From contig OZ241973.1 of the NCBI GenBank assembly GCA_965204295.1, positions 1,984,001 through 2,048,000 on the forward strand: a stretch of 64,000 bases of DNA, given 5' to 3'. Position 1 is the stretch's first letter, and each line of letters starts with the position of its first letter. A model generated the notes under the pieces. That model did not search any database. It had not been told where the DNA came from and worked only from the letters and a program-made list of their open reading frames with translations. The position numbers were made by a program, and so were the translations under genes. This DNA comes from JAWKWH01 sp965204295 (GTDB taxonomy: Bacteria > Pseudomonadota > Alphaproteobacteria > Rhizobiales > Rhizobiaceae). Below are positions 7,429-15,482 of the stretch, one piece after another.

Positions 7429-8898
7429 TCAGAAGTAGCGCCGGAACCGCAGGAAGCCGCTCCACGCGCCGTCTTCCGCCGCGTCGTTATCGGTGTAGGC
7501 CGATTCCAGCCAGATTTCGAACTGGTCGGGCACCGGAATCCAGGTGACCGCGCCCTGGATCAGATACGAATTGTCGCCGGCGAAGTCCTGGAAATACTGT
7601 CCGCCCAACGTGCCTCTGAACGCCGGGTTGAACTCATGCAGGTAGGACACCGCCACCGACCATTCGGTGTCAATGGGGTCAACACCATCAGGCAGAACTA
7701 GATCTCCAAGGGGAGCGTGCGGTGCGTAGGCATTCGGATCGGTGGCGTAGAAAACGCCCGCCTTGAAGCTCGAATTCGGCACATTGGGCACGTTGATCTG
7801 AATGCCGGCCGCGACGGTCCCCGCGTTGGCGGACTCGTCGTAACCGCCCTTGGCCCAGAGGCCGCCCCATGCCTGGCTGAAGCCGATGACGCCGGTGATA
7901 TCCGGCACAAAGTCGTCGCCGTTGTCGATGTCCGCTCGCGCTGTGGCGAGTGCTGTCCGCGCCGCGGCGACAGCTCCATGTGCACCGGTCGCCGGCACCG
8001 CATCATCAATATCATCGGTAAGATCGCTATCCGCAATAGGGCGACTACCGACTGCACCAAACGCACTAGTTCTTGCGTGCCGCGCATTTTCTAATGCCGC
8101 CTGCGCATCGTCGAGAGTTGCCTGCGCAGCTTCGCGGTCGTCACTCGGCGCACTATTGAATGCTGCCTGCGCAGCGTCGCGAGCGGTCTCCGCACGACCG
8201 AATGCTGCCCTCGCATCGTCGAGTGTTTTATAGGCGCCGGTCGCAGCACGGGTACCGGCTGCGGGCCTACCGAGTGCTGTCCGCGCAGCGGTGAGTGCCG
8301 TCTGCGCAGTTTCGATCGCTGTCCGCGAGGCGCTGTTGTTGTCGTCTTCAAGTGCGACCGTCACGGAAAAACCGCCCTCGCCAACCCAGGTGTAGCCGAC
8401 CTGGAGGCGCTGCTGATAGGCGTAGCTGCCGCCGCCGTCGGTGTGCAGGATGCCGAACCGGGCGACGCCCAGACCGCCCCACGGCGCGACGAACGCCGAT
8501 TCGGTGTATCCGGCGTGGAATCCGTCAAGCTGGATGATCGCCTGATCGGTCGTGAACGCCGCATCCGACGCATCGGGGCCGCCGTCGGCCTGGATGCGTC
8601 CGAATCCGCGCAACGTGCCCCAGTCGGTGTCGGAGCGCGCGTCGACATTCAGACGAAAGCGGTAGCCCTTGGTGATTTCGTTTTCGTTTGCACCGATCTG
8701 ATATTGGGCGAAGCCTTCAAATCGCAGGCAGGTTTCCGATCCCGGAATGTAGAAGAAGCCGGCGCCGTAGGCGTCGCAGACGCGAACGTATTCCACGGGC
8801 TCCAATTCAGCTTCCACCACCGGGTCGGCGGCTTGCGCGGCTGCGCCGGTCGAGACCAGCGCCGCGGCGGAGCCGATCAGCAGACTCTTGAGTTTCAT
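7429..8898 (-). CDS. Porin 1 (Porin_2 family) with a long Ala-rich insert
   Basis: 489 residues from ATG 8898 (GGAGG seven bases upstream), with a signal peptide MKLKSLLIG...AAAQA cut before ADP. The N-terminus with YVRVCDAYGAGFFYIPG (a cysteine pair near 41 and 57), the strand pattern and the aromatic end RFRRYF with terminal Phe are typical of outer-membrane trimeric porins of Rhizobiales. Residues ~187-329 are an insert of about 143 residues rich in Ala, Asp, Arg and Thr (TAIETAQTALTAARTAL and similar) between two strands, absent from porin 2. It looks helical or coiled-coil. Porin 1 is the only gene in the repeat pair with a full start region and is the likely expressed form. Pore specificity is unknown. 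Confidence 0.9.
   Translation of the reverse strand: MKLKSLLIGSAAALVSTGAAAQAADPVVEAELEPVEYVRVCDAYGAGFFYIPGSETCLRFEGFAQYQIGANENEITKGYRFRLNVDARSDTDWGTLRGFGRIQADGGPDASDAAFTTDQAIIQLDGFHAGYTESAFVAPWGGLGVARFGILHTDGGGSYAYQQRLQVGYTWVGEGGFSVTVALEDDNNSASRTAIETAQTALTAARTALGRPAAGTRAATGAYKTLDDARAAFGRAETARDAAQAAFNSAPSDDREAAQATLDDAQAALENARHARTSAFGAVGSRPIADSDLTDDIDDAVPATGAHGAVAAARTALATARADIDNGDDFVPDITGVIGFSQAWGGLWAKGGYDESANAGTVAAGIQINVPNVPNSSFKAGVFYATDPNAYAPHAPLGDLVLPDGVDPIDTEWSVAVSYLHEFNPAFRGTLGGQYFQDFAGDNSYLIQGAVTWIPVPDQFEIWLESAYTDNDAAEDGAWSGFLRFRRYF
7912..8340 (-). repeat. Ala-rich insert region of porin 1
   Basis: This DNA encodes loosely repeated segments of the kind ALTAARTAL, DARAAFGRAETARDAAQAAF and DDAQAALENARHA. 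Codon blocks such as ctgcgcatcgtcgag and ctgcgcagc recur, pointing to growth by duplication. Confidence 0.7.
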
Positions 8899-9031
8899 TT
8901 TCTGACCTCCAGTCAAGATCGACCTTCCGTTCGGCCCGCGACGCTCACGCGGCGACTGGCGCGGACGCGGCGATTGCGCTAGAACCCGCTGCCGGCGGAA
9001 GGTTCCGCCGCCCGGATTGGAGGCGCACGTC

Positions 9032-9316
9032 ATGTTCAAAGGCTCGTTCACGGCGCTTGTCACGCCATTCCTGCCGGACAGCGGAGTGGACGAAAAAGCC
9101 TTTCGCGCCCTGGTCGAATGGCAGATCGCGGAAGGCGCCGACGGTCTGGTTCCGGTGGGAACGACCGGCGAATCTCCGACGCTGACTCATGAAGAGCACA
9201 GGCGCGTCGTCGAAATCTGCATCGGGACGGCGGCGGGCCGGGTTCCGGTCATCGCCGGCGCCGGATCGAACAATACGGCGGAGGCGGTCGAACTGTGCCG
9301 CCACGCGGAAGGCGCG
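9032..9316 (+). pseudogene. dapA fragment, first ~95 codons only
   Basis: Nearly identical to the start of the intact dapA at 14593, including the ribosome-binding site and the GTTGESPT motif. Identity stops at ggcgcg (9316), and a short unrelated tail runs to a stop near 9370. It lacks the Schiff-base lysine and most of the barrel, so it is a by-product of the segmental duplication. Confidence 0.93.
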
Positions 9317-9663
9317 CGTTCGTCATCCCGGACGGTTTGGCGGCGGGAAAGGCCCGCAACCGGTCCGTGAATTGAAGCCGGTCGCCGCCGATGCGTGGTC
9401 AGGCTTTTCGCCCCGGATCCGGGATAATGCGCTCCCGTTGAGCAACGAAGCCGACGCGGAATCAGGCTTTGCGGTGGAATGCCGCCGGGCCCGGATAGTG
9501 TTCGTTCGGCTTTTGTGTCAGCCGGTCAGAAGTAGCGCCGGAAGCCGCTCTGGATGCCGTCATCCGCCGGAAGCTCAATTCAGAGAGTTCAACCGCGGCG
9601 ATCCATGTCATTGACATGTACGTCATATGGCATACATCAAGTGGATATTTGAAGGATGATAAG
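9317..9663. other. Duplication scar: tacT-start fragment and porin 3'-end fragment
   Basis: No gene. 9436-9456 is an exact 21-bp copy of the tacA/tacT junction (9967-9987). It runs into 9455-9570, a damaged copy of the porin 3' end with half of its terminator, the tcagaagtagcgccgg stop region and a short internal deletion. The TacAT promoter/operator follows. Confidence 0.75.
9605..9617. promoter_or_regulatory. Candidate TacA operator
   Basis: A short palindrome atgtca-t-tgacat lies 47 bp upstream of the antitoxin start, followed by a related atgtacgtcatatg. Ribbon-helix-helix antitoxins bind such sites to repress their own operon. Location and symmetry are seen; binding is inferred. Confidence 0.4.
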
Positions 9664-9972
9664 ATGTTGAAATTCGAAGACACCGCCGGGAGCGTTGACG
9701 AACGCAGCACGGAACGGATGAATTTTCGGACCAAGCCGCGAATCAAGGCGACGATCCGGCAGGCGGCGGCTCTGTCGGGCGTGGACGACTCCGTCTTCAC
9801 GATGAATGCGGCTTACAAGGCGGCTCGCGACGTGATCGAGGCACACGAAGCGACCGTTTTGTCACCGGCCGATCACGCGGTCTTCTTTGAAGCGCTCGAC
9901 AACCCGCCCGGGCCGACCGAACGGCTGCGGGAAGCCTTCGCGACTCACAAACGACGTGTGATCTCACGTTGA
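9664..9972 (+). CDS. tacA: Antitoxin, DUF1778/TacA type (ribbon-helix-helix)
   Basis: 102 residues from ATG 9664 (GAAGGA seven bases upstream; an upstream ATG at 9616 lacks a site). The N-terminal half RMNFRTKPRIKATIRQAAALSG is a ribbon-helix-helix DNA-binding fold. The C-terminal part with LSPADHAVFFEALDNPP, then PTERLREAF, is the toxin-neutralising tail typical of DUF1778 proteins. It overlaps the acetyltransferase gene by four bases, the standard layout of TacA-TacT modules. By family knowledge it blocks the toxin's acetyl-CoA site and represses the operon. It lies between the two large direct repeats of the porin locus. Confidence 0.9.
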   Translation: MLKFEDTAGSVDERSTERMNFRTKPRIKATIRQAAALSGVDDSVFTMNAAYKAARDVIEAHEATVLSPADHAVFFEALDNPPGPTERLREAFATHKRRVISR

Positions 9973-10517
9973 GCAACGAAGCCGACGGCTTACACGTCGC
10001 GATAGAGCCGTTCGATCCTGACAGGCATGATCGAACGGCTTTTTCCTGCGGTGTCGAGCAGGTCGATAACTATTTCAGGAAAACCGCCGACAAGCTCCGC
10101 AAGGCCGGCAATGTGCGTCTGTTCGCGATGACAGGCGCCGATGGCGATGTCATCGGATTTTATACCGTCAATGCCCATGCCGTGGGCTATGAGGACCTTC
10201 CCGGCAAATACGCTCGCGGCCGCCCCTCGCATGGCGACATTCCCGCAGCCTACATTTCCATGATTGGCCGCGACGAAAAGTACAAAGGCCAAAGCTATGG
10301 GGCGGCCCTGCTCGTCGATGCGCTCCGCCGGATTGTGTCGGCCTCGGATCGGGTCGGAATATCGATCGTCATGCTGGATGTTCTCGATTGCGGCGATAAA
10401 ACCAAGACCGGCCGCCGCAAAGCCCTGTATGAGGGCTATGGCTTTAAACCCTTGAAAAGCGATCCCATGCGCATGTTCCTGCCCATTGCGGCGGTCAGGA
10501 CGCTCATTGCCCCATGA
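9969..10517 (+). CDS. tacT: GNAT acetyltransferase toxin, TacT type
   Basis: 182 residues from TTG 9969, overlapping the antitoxin stop (TTGA). Family features in order: FSCGVEQVDNYFRK, FYTVNAHAV, the acetyl-CoA loop region IGRDEKYKGQSYGAALL (here RxxxxxGxG becomes RDEKYKGQSYG), and a C-terminal YEGYGFKPL strand with an MRMFLP end. Known TacT toxins acetylate the amino group of charged tRNAs and stop translation. The TTG start fits low toxin expression relative to antitoxin. It is full length with no lesions. The module may stabilise the DNA between the flanking direct repeats. Confidence 0.9.
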   Translation: MSNEADGLHVAIEPFDPDRHDRTAFSCGVEQVDNYFRKTADKLRKAGNVRLFAMTGADGDVIGFYTVNAHAVGYEDLPGKYARGRPSHGDIPAAYISMIGRDEKYKGQSYGAALLVDALRRIVSASDRVGISIVMLDVLDCGDKTKTGRRKALYEGYGFKPLKSDPMRMFLPIAAVRTLIAP

Positions 10518-10906
10518 CGATCCGCCGATCACTGTAACCGGAGACCGGCCCATAGGTGTTCAGTTCCGGGAAGCGATGGAATCGGTTTAGACGATCTTTA
10601 ATCGTCAAGACCGGGCGGGCCGCCGATTCGGCCCGATTTCGCCCGTTCCGACCGGTTCATGGTTAACCGATCCTTAACGGCGGGCCGAAATCGTGTCATT
10701 TATGCAACAGTGGCGCATCATCGGACATAAGCGGGCCGTCCCCGGGGCCGATCTTTGTTGAATTGCGCAAGGCCGTCGGTATGGTCGCGTCATGAAGAAG
10801 ACGCGCGATGCGCATCTTTTTCGCGAATTGGGGACGGGACGGAAAACGCCGTCCGTCGGCAATGAAGACCCGGACCCGTTTTTTAACTTTGACTGGAGGT
10901 CAGAAA
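10518..10906. other. Upstream region of porin 2
   Basis: 389 bp without a gene. It holds a small hairpin gacgat/atcgtc near 10590-10606 (possible end of the tacAT transcript), the CtrA-type box at 10663-10677 and the porin 2 ribosome-binding site. The last 20 bases before the start are identical to those of porin 1. Confidence 0.6.
10663..10677. promoter_or_regulatory. CtrA-type binding site upstream of porin 2
   Basis: A perfect TTAA-N7-TTAA. Read on the minus strand it ends in TTAACCAT, the full CtrA consensus half-site. It lies 230 bp upstream of the porin 2 start. CtrA is the cell-cycle master regulator of alphaproteobacteria and controls outer-membrane proteins in several of them. Binding is inferred. 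Confidence 0.5.
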
Positions 10907-11953
10907 ATGAAACTCAAGAGTCTGCTGATCGGCTCCGCCGCGGCGCTGGTCTCGACCGGCGCAGCCGCGCAAGCCGCCGACCCGGTGGTGGAAGCTGAAT
11001 TGGAGCCCGTGGAATACGTTCGCGTCTGCGACGCCTACGGCGCCGGCTTCTTCTTCATTCCGGGGTCGGAAACCTGCCTGCGGTTTGAAGGCTATGCCCG
11101 CTATCAGATCAACGTGGATGAGGACGGATTCGGCAAAAGTCACCGCTTTCGTCTGAATGTCGACGCGCGTTCCGACACCGAATGGGGCACCTTGCGCGCA
11201 TTCGGACGTATCCAGGCCGGCGGCGGCGACGATTCGGATGCGTCGTTTTCGGCCGATCAGGTGATCATCCAGGTCGGCGGATTCCATCTGGGATACACCG
11301 AATCGATATACGTCGCGCCGTGGGGCGGTCTGGGCATCGCCCGGTTCGGCCCCCTGCACACCGACAGCGGCGGCAGCTTCGCCTACCAGCAGCGCCAGCA
11401 GATCGGCTACACCTGGTCCGGCGAGGACGGTTTTTCCGTGACGGTCGGTGTTGAAGACGACAATGATGATGCGTTAGGGGTCGGCGAAGGCTTTGTCCCG
11501 GATTTCGCCGGCGTCATCGGCTTCAGCCAGGCCTGGGGCGGCGTCTACGCCAAGGGCGGGTACGACGAGTCCGCCTCCGCGGGAACCGTCACGCTCGGCG
11601 TTCAGGTCAACGTGCCGGACGTGCCGGGGTCGAGCTTCCGGGCGGCCGGTTTCTACTCCAGCGATCCGAATAGCTACTCTTCGGAAGATCCGGTGACCGA
11701 AGCTCTCACCGAATGGTCGGTGGCGGCGTCCTACCGGCATCAGTTCACCTCGGCGTTCAGCGGCGTATTTGGCGGACAGTATTTCGAGGGTTTCGACGGC
11801 GAAAACGCGTTTCAGATCCAGGGCGCGGTCCTCTGGGTTCCGCTTCCCGGCCAGATGGATGTCCGTCTGGAGGGGTACTACACGGATAGCGATGGGTCGC
11901 CAGACGAAGACGGCTCGTGGAACGGCTTCCTGCGGTTCCAGCGCTACTTCTGA
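10907..11953 (+). CDS. Porin 2 (Porin_2 family), short-loop form
   Basis: 348 residues from ATG 10907 (GGAGG seven bases upstream). The signal peptide and the first ~50 residues are essentially identical to porin 1, then the strands diverge. At the place where porins 1 and 3 carry long Ala-rich inserts, porin 2 has only ten residues (NDDALGVGEG). It ends in FLRFQRYF with a terminal Phe, as needed for outer-membrane insertion. It runs opposite to porins 1 and 3, with its own terminator and a CtrA-type box upstream. It is likely expressed as a general porin. It represents the normal length for this family (~350). Confidence 0.93.
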   Translation: MKLKSLLIGSAAALVSTGAAAQAADPVVEAELEPVEYVRVCDAYGAGFFFIPGSETCLRFEGYARYQINVDEDGFGKSHRFRLNVDARSDTEWGTLRAFGRIQAGGGDDSDASFSADQVIIQVGGFHLGYTESIYVAPWGGLGIARFGPLHTDSGGSFAYQQRQQIGYTWSGEDGFSVTVGVEDDNDDALGVGEGFVPDFAGVIGFSQAWGGVYAKGGYDESASAGTVTLGVQVNVPDVPGSSFRAAGFYSSDPNSYSSEDPVTEALTEWSVAASYRHQFTSAFSGVFGGQYFEGFDGENAFQIQGAVLWVPLPGQMDVRLEGYYTDSDGSPDEDGSWNGFLRFQRYF

Positions 11954-11977
11954 TCGACCGACACGGCCGACAGGCGA

Positions 11978-12010
11978 AACCCGGCGAGCGATCGCCGGGT
12001 TTTTCGTTTT
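11978..12010 (+). terminator. Rho-independent terminator of porin 2
   Basis: The 10-bp stem aacccggcga/tcgccgggtt with a gcga loop is followed by tttcgttttt. It lies 24 bp after the porin 2 stop. Confidence 0.9.
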
Positions 12011-12215
12011 TGCGGAAGGGGAGCGGCCTCGCCGCCGCCATGCGCCGCCGGTAAACGCCGAACCGTCATGCGGAATTTTCAGCTATACAGAATGCGAATC
12101 GCGGGACGGTTCGACATTGAGGGAGATTTCGGGCGCGGAAACCGGAACGCTCGGGCGGGCGGCGTGAAATCCCCGTCGTTCCGAATATCCCGGCCCCGGC
12201 CGATTCGAGCGGGAC

Positions 12216-13106
12216 ATGGTTGAGAACGACCCGGGCGGCTATGCCGATTTCTTTTATTCGTCGCCGGACGGATTGCGGTTGCACGCGCGCGTCTACGGCG
12301 CGGAACACCGCCGCGCCGCGCCGCCGTTGATCTGCCTGCCGGGGCTGACGCGAAACGCCCGGGACTTTCATGAACTGGCGCTGAAATTAAGCCGCCGCGC
12401 GACCGGTGCGCGAATGGTCGTCGCATTCGACTATCGCGGTCGCGGGCGGTCCGAATACGATTCCGACCGGCGGCGCTACGATATTCTTGTCGAGGCCGCG
12501 GATATTGTCGCCGGCCTGACCGCGCTTAATATCGAACACGCCGGATTCGCCGGCACGTCGCGCGGCGGGCTGATCGTTCATGCGCTTGCCGCGTTGCGTC
12601 CCGGCGCGTTGAAATCGGTGATTCTCAACGATATCGGGCCGGTGATCGGCGGCGAAGGTCTCGCCGAAATCCGCGCCTATCTGGAACGCGCGCCAAAACC
12701 GGAAAGCTGGGCCGAGGCGATCGACATTCAGAAGACGATCCACGGCGAGGCGTTTCCCGCGCTTGGCGACGACGACCGGGAGCGTCATGCCCGCGCGACG
12801 TATGTCGAACGGGACGGCGCGATTGTCGCGGACTTCGACCCGAAACTGGTCAGGACGGTCGCAAGCGTCGATCTTGGCCGGCCGCTGCCGCAGTTCTGGC
12901 CGCAGTTTATCGGATTGACGCGCGTGCCGATGCTGACGATTCGCGGGGAAAACTCGAAACTGCTGTCGGCGGATACCGTCGAACGGATGAACCGGCTGCA
13001 TCCGGCCATGAAAACGATCACGGTGAAGGGTCAGGGTCACGCGCCGCTGCTGGAGACGGACGGCCTGCCGGAAAAGATCCGGGACTTTCTGACGGGCGTT
13101 GCATGA
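12216..13106 (+). CDS. Alpha/beta hydrolase
   Basis: 296 residues. Canonical features: oxyanion strand LICLPGLTRNARDF (~38-51), FDYRGRGRSEY (~71-81), nucleophile elbow GTSRGG with Ser115, an aspartate-bearing strand PMLTIRGENSKLL, and a catalytic His in GQGHAPLL (~269-276). Cytoplasmic, no signal peptide. This class covers haloperoxidase-like and lactone or ester hydrolases, and the substrate cannot be set from sequence. It stands alone between porin 2 and porin 3, in the single-copy middle of the duplicated locus. Confidence 0.87.
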   Translation: MVENDPGGYADFFYSSPDGLRLHARVYGAEHRRAAPPLICLPGLTRNARDFHELALKLSRRATGARMVVAFDYRGRGRSEYDSDRRRYDILVEAADIVAGLTALNIEHAGFAGTSRGGLIVHALAALRPGALKSVILNDIGPVIGGEGLAEIRAYLERAPKPESWAEAIDIQKTIHGEAFPALGDDDRERHARATYVERDGAIVADFDPKLVRTVASVDLGRPLPQFWPQFIGLTRVPMLTIRGENSKLLSADTVERMNRLHPAMKTITVKGQGHAPLLETDGLPEKIRDFLTGVA

Positions 13107-13165
13107 CCGTGGCGGCGAGGCCGCAACCGTTTCCCGGCGCGGAATCAGGCTTTCCGCCCCGGATG

Positions 13166-13202
13166 GAAACGGAAAGGCCCGGCGGTGGAATGCCGCCGGG
13201 CC
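13166..13202 (-). terminator. Terminator of porin 3, duplicate of the porin 1 terminator
   Basis: The same 10-bp stem and 7-base loop as at 7371-7397, with the same T-rich tail on the minus strand. Confidence 0.85.
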
Positions 13203-13233
13203 CGGATGGTGTTCGGTCTGTGCGTTCAGACGA

Positions 13234-14513
13234 TCAGAAGTAGCGCCGGAACCGCAGGAAGCCGCTCCACGCGCCGTCGTCCGCCGCGTCGTGATCCTCA
13301 TAGGCCGACTCCAGGCGGATATCCAACTGGTCGGGCGCCGGAACCCGGACGACCGCGCCCTGGATCGGGTATGAATTGTCGCCGTGGAAATCCTCGAAAT
13401 ACTGTCCGCCCAATACGCCGCTGAACGCCGGGGTGAACTGATGCTTGTAGGACGCCGCCACCGACCATTCGGTGTCGTATCCGGTCACCGGAGCGTCCGG
13501 AGCGTAGTCATTCTCGCCGGTGGCGTAGAAAACGCCGGCCCGGAAGCTCGACCCCGGCGCGTCGGGCACGTTGATGTGAATGCCGGCCATGACGGTCGCT
13601 TCGGAGGCGGACTCGTCGTAACCGCCCTTGGCGTAGATGCCGCCCCATGCATGGCTGAAGCCGATAACGCCTGTGACATCCGGGACAAAGCCGTCGCTGC
13701 CGGTGTCCGCCTTATCGACTGCGGCCTGCGCGGCATCCCTGGCCGCCTGCGCATCATCGTTTCGTTTCTGCGCGGCATTGATTCCGGCCTGATCCGAAGC
13801 ATCATCTCGTTCGGTCATCGCCGCTTCGAGTGCTACATACGCACCTTCCGCAAGAGTGTCCTCTAAATCACCTTCACCGGCAACAAAGGGACGACCGAGT
13901 GTTGTCTGCGCATCATCGAATGCTGCATCCGCACCAGCGAGTGTTTTCTGCGCACCGGTGAGCGCCTCCCGCGCATCGGCGAGTGTTGTCCGCGCGGCAG
14001 TATGGTCGTCGTCTTCAAGCGCGATCGTCCCGGAAAAACCGTCCGCGCCGGCCCAGGTGTAGCCGATCTGCTGGCGCTGCTGATAGGCGTAGCTGCCGCC
14101 GCCGTCGGTGTGAAGGACGCCGAATCTGGCGATTCCCGGACCGCCCCACGGCGCGACGAATGCCGATTCGGTGTATCCGGCATGGAACCCGCCAAGCTGT
14201 ACCATCAACTGATCGGCCGAAAACGACGCATCCGACGAGTCGCCGCCGGTGGCCTGGATGCGTCCGAATCCGCGCAGGGTTCCCCAGTCGGTGTCGGAAC
14301 GCGCGTCGACATTCAGACGAAAGCGGTGACTATTGGTGAGGTAGTCCTCGTCCACATCGATCTGATAGCGGGCATAGCCTTCAAACCGCAGGCAGGTTTC
14401 CGACCCCGGAATATAGAAGAAGCCGGCGCCGTAGGCGTCGCAGACGCGAACGTATTCCACGGGCTCCATTTCTTCTTCCATCATTACATCGGCGGCTTGC
14501 GCGCCGCCGGTCG
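13234..14513 (-). pseudogene. Porin 3, start-less porin body (silent copy)
   Basis: A full porin body in one open frame from TGGAQAADV (14513) to FLRFRRYF, but without start codon, ribosome-binding site and the first ~16 signal-peptide residues. Relative to porin 1 a 100-bp deletion removes exactly this part and joins the body to the dapA upstream region. The frame stays open antisense to dapA only by chance. The body has no internal stop or frameshift and differs from porin 1 at many positions, including its own Ala-rich insert of ~106 residues (about 13690-14007). A start-less but otherwise intact, diverged copy next to expressed paralogues is what a silent donor cassette looks like. Decay is the alternative. 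Confidence 0.85.
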
Positions 14514-14592
14514 CGACTGGCGCGGACGCGGCGATTGCGCTAGAACCTGCTGCCGGCGGAAGGTTCCGCCGCCCGGATTGGAGGCGCACGTC

Positions 14593-15474
14593 ATGTTCAA
14601 AGGCTCGTTCACGGCGCTTGTCACGCCATTCCTGCCGGACGGCGGAGTGGACGAAAAAGCCTTTCGCGCCCTGGTCGAATGGCAGATCGCGGAAGGCGCC
14701 GACGGTCTGGTTCCGGTGGGAACGACCGGCGAATCTCCGACACTGACTCATGAAGAGCACAGGCGCGTCGTCGAAATCTGCATCGGGACGGCGGCGGGCC
14801 GGGTTCCGGTCATCGCCGGCGCCGGATCGAACAATACGGCGGAGGCGGTCGAACTGTGCCGCCACGCGGAAGGCGCGGGCGCCGACGCGGTGCTGGTGGT
14901 CACGCCCTATTACAACAAACCGAACCGGCGCGGACTCTACGAGCACTTCGCCGCGGTGGCGCGGGCGACCGGCCTGCCCGTGTTCATCTACAACATCCCG
15001 TCGCGCTCGGTCATCGACATGACGCCGGAGACCATGGGCCGGCTGGCCGGGGATTTTCCCAACATCCGCGGCGTCAAGGACGCGACCGGCAGGGTCGAGC
15101 GCGTCAGCGAACAGCGCGCGGCCTGCGGAACGGAATTCATTCAACTGTCCGGCGAAGACGCCAGCGCGCTCGGATTCAACGCCCATGGCGGCGTCGGCGC
15201 GATTTCGGTCACTGCCAATGTGGCGCCGAAGCTGTGCGCGGAGTTTCAGGCCGCGACCCTGAACGGAGACCGGACCCGCGCGCTCGAATTGCAGGACCTG
15301 CTGATGCCGCTGCACCGGGCGGTCTTTCTCGAAGCCGGCGTGTCGGGGGCCAAATACGGTCTGTCCCGTCTGGGCCGGTGCGAAAATATCCTCAGATCGC
15401 CGATGGCGCCGGTCGACGGACCGGCGGCGGACGCCATCGACGCCGCCATGCGCCATGTCGGGCTGATCGGTTGA
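14593..15474 (+). CDS. dapA: 4-hydroxy-tetrahydrodipicolinate synthase
   Basis: 293 residues, usual length, from ATG 14593 with GGAGG nine bases upstream. It condenses pyruvate with aspartate semialdehyde, the first committed step to lysine and diaminopimelate. Visible motifs: GTTGESPTL with Thr44 and Thr45, the tyrosine-bearing PYYNKPNRRGLYEHF, the IYNIPSRS strand and the Schiff-base lysine in GVKDATG. It is followed by smpB eight bases downstream, a pair often seen together in Rhizobiales. Its first third and upstream region are duplicated at 8953-9316. Confidence 0.97.
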   Translation: MFKGSFTALVTPFLPDGGVDEKAFRALVEWQIAEGADGLVPVGTTGESPTLTHEEHRRVVEICIGTAAGRVPVIAGAGSNNTAEAVELCRHAEGAGADAVLVVTPYYNKPNRRGLYEHFAAVARATGLPVFIYNIPSRSVIDMTPETMGRLAGDFPNIRGVKDATGRVERVSEQRAACGTEFIQLSGEDASALGFNAHGGVGAISVTANVAPKLCAEFQAATLNGDRTRALELQDLLMPLHRAVFLEAGVSGAKYGLSRLGRCENILRSPMAPVDGPAADAIDAAMRHVGLIG

Positions 15475-15482
15475 CGCGCGCC

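Larger units (their letters stand above)
7331..9316. repeat. Direct repeat copy A (porin 1 to dapA 5' part)
   Basis: Colinear with copy B at 13136-14877. The left border is abrupt at ggcgcggaatcaggc and the right border at the ggcgcg inside dapA. The coordinate offset is 5805 at the left and 5561 at the right, because the porin inserts differ in length and copy B lacks 100 bp at the porin start. The dapA part is nearly identical. Confidence 0.9.
13136..14877. repeat. Direct repeat copy B (silent porin 3 and dapA 5' part)
   Basis: Colinear with copy A (7331-9316). It shares the terminator, the porin body, the short intergenic segment and the first 285 bp of dapA. Compared with A it lacks 100 bp spanning the porin start (A positions 8853-8952), joined at a cg microhomology. 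Confidence 0.9.

Noticed and set aside
13234..15456. A 740-residue frame fusing porin 3 to a long antisense reading of dapA
   Set aside because: The upstream 300+ residues are a GC-rich shadow of dapA with no signal peptide; the junction coincides with a 100-bp deletion relative to porin 1.
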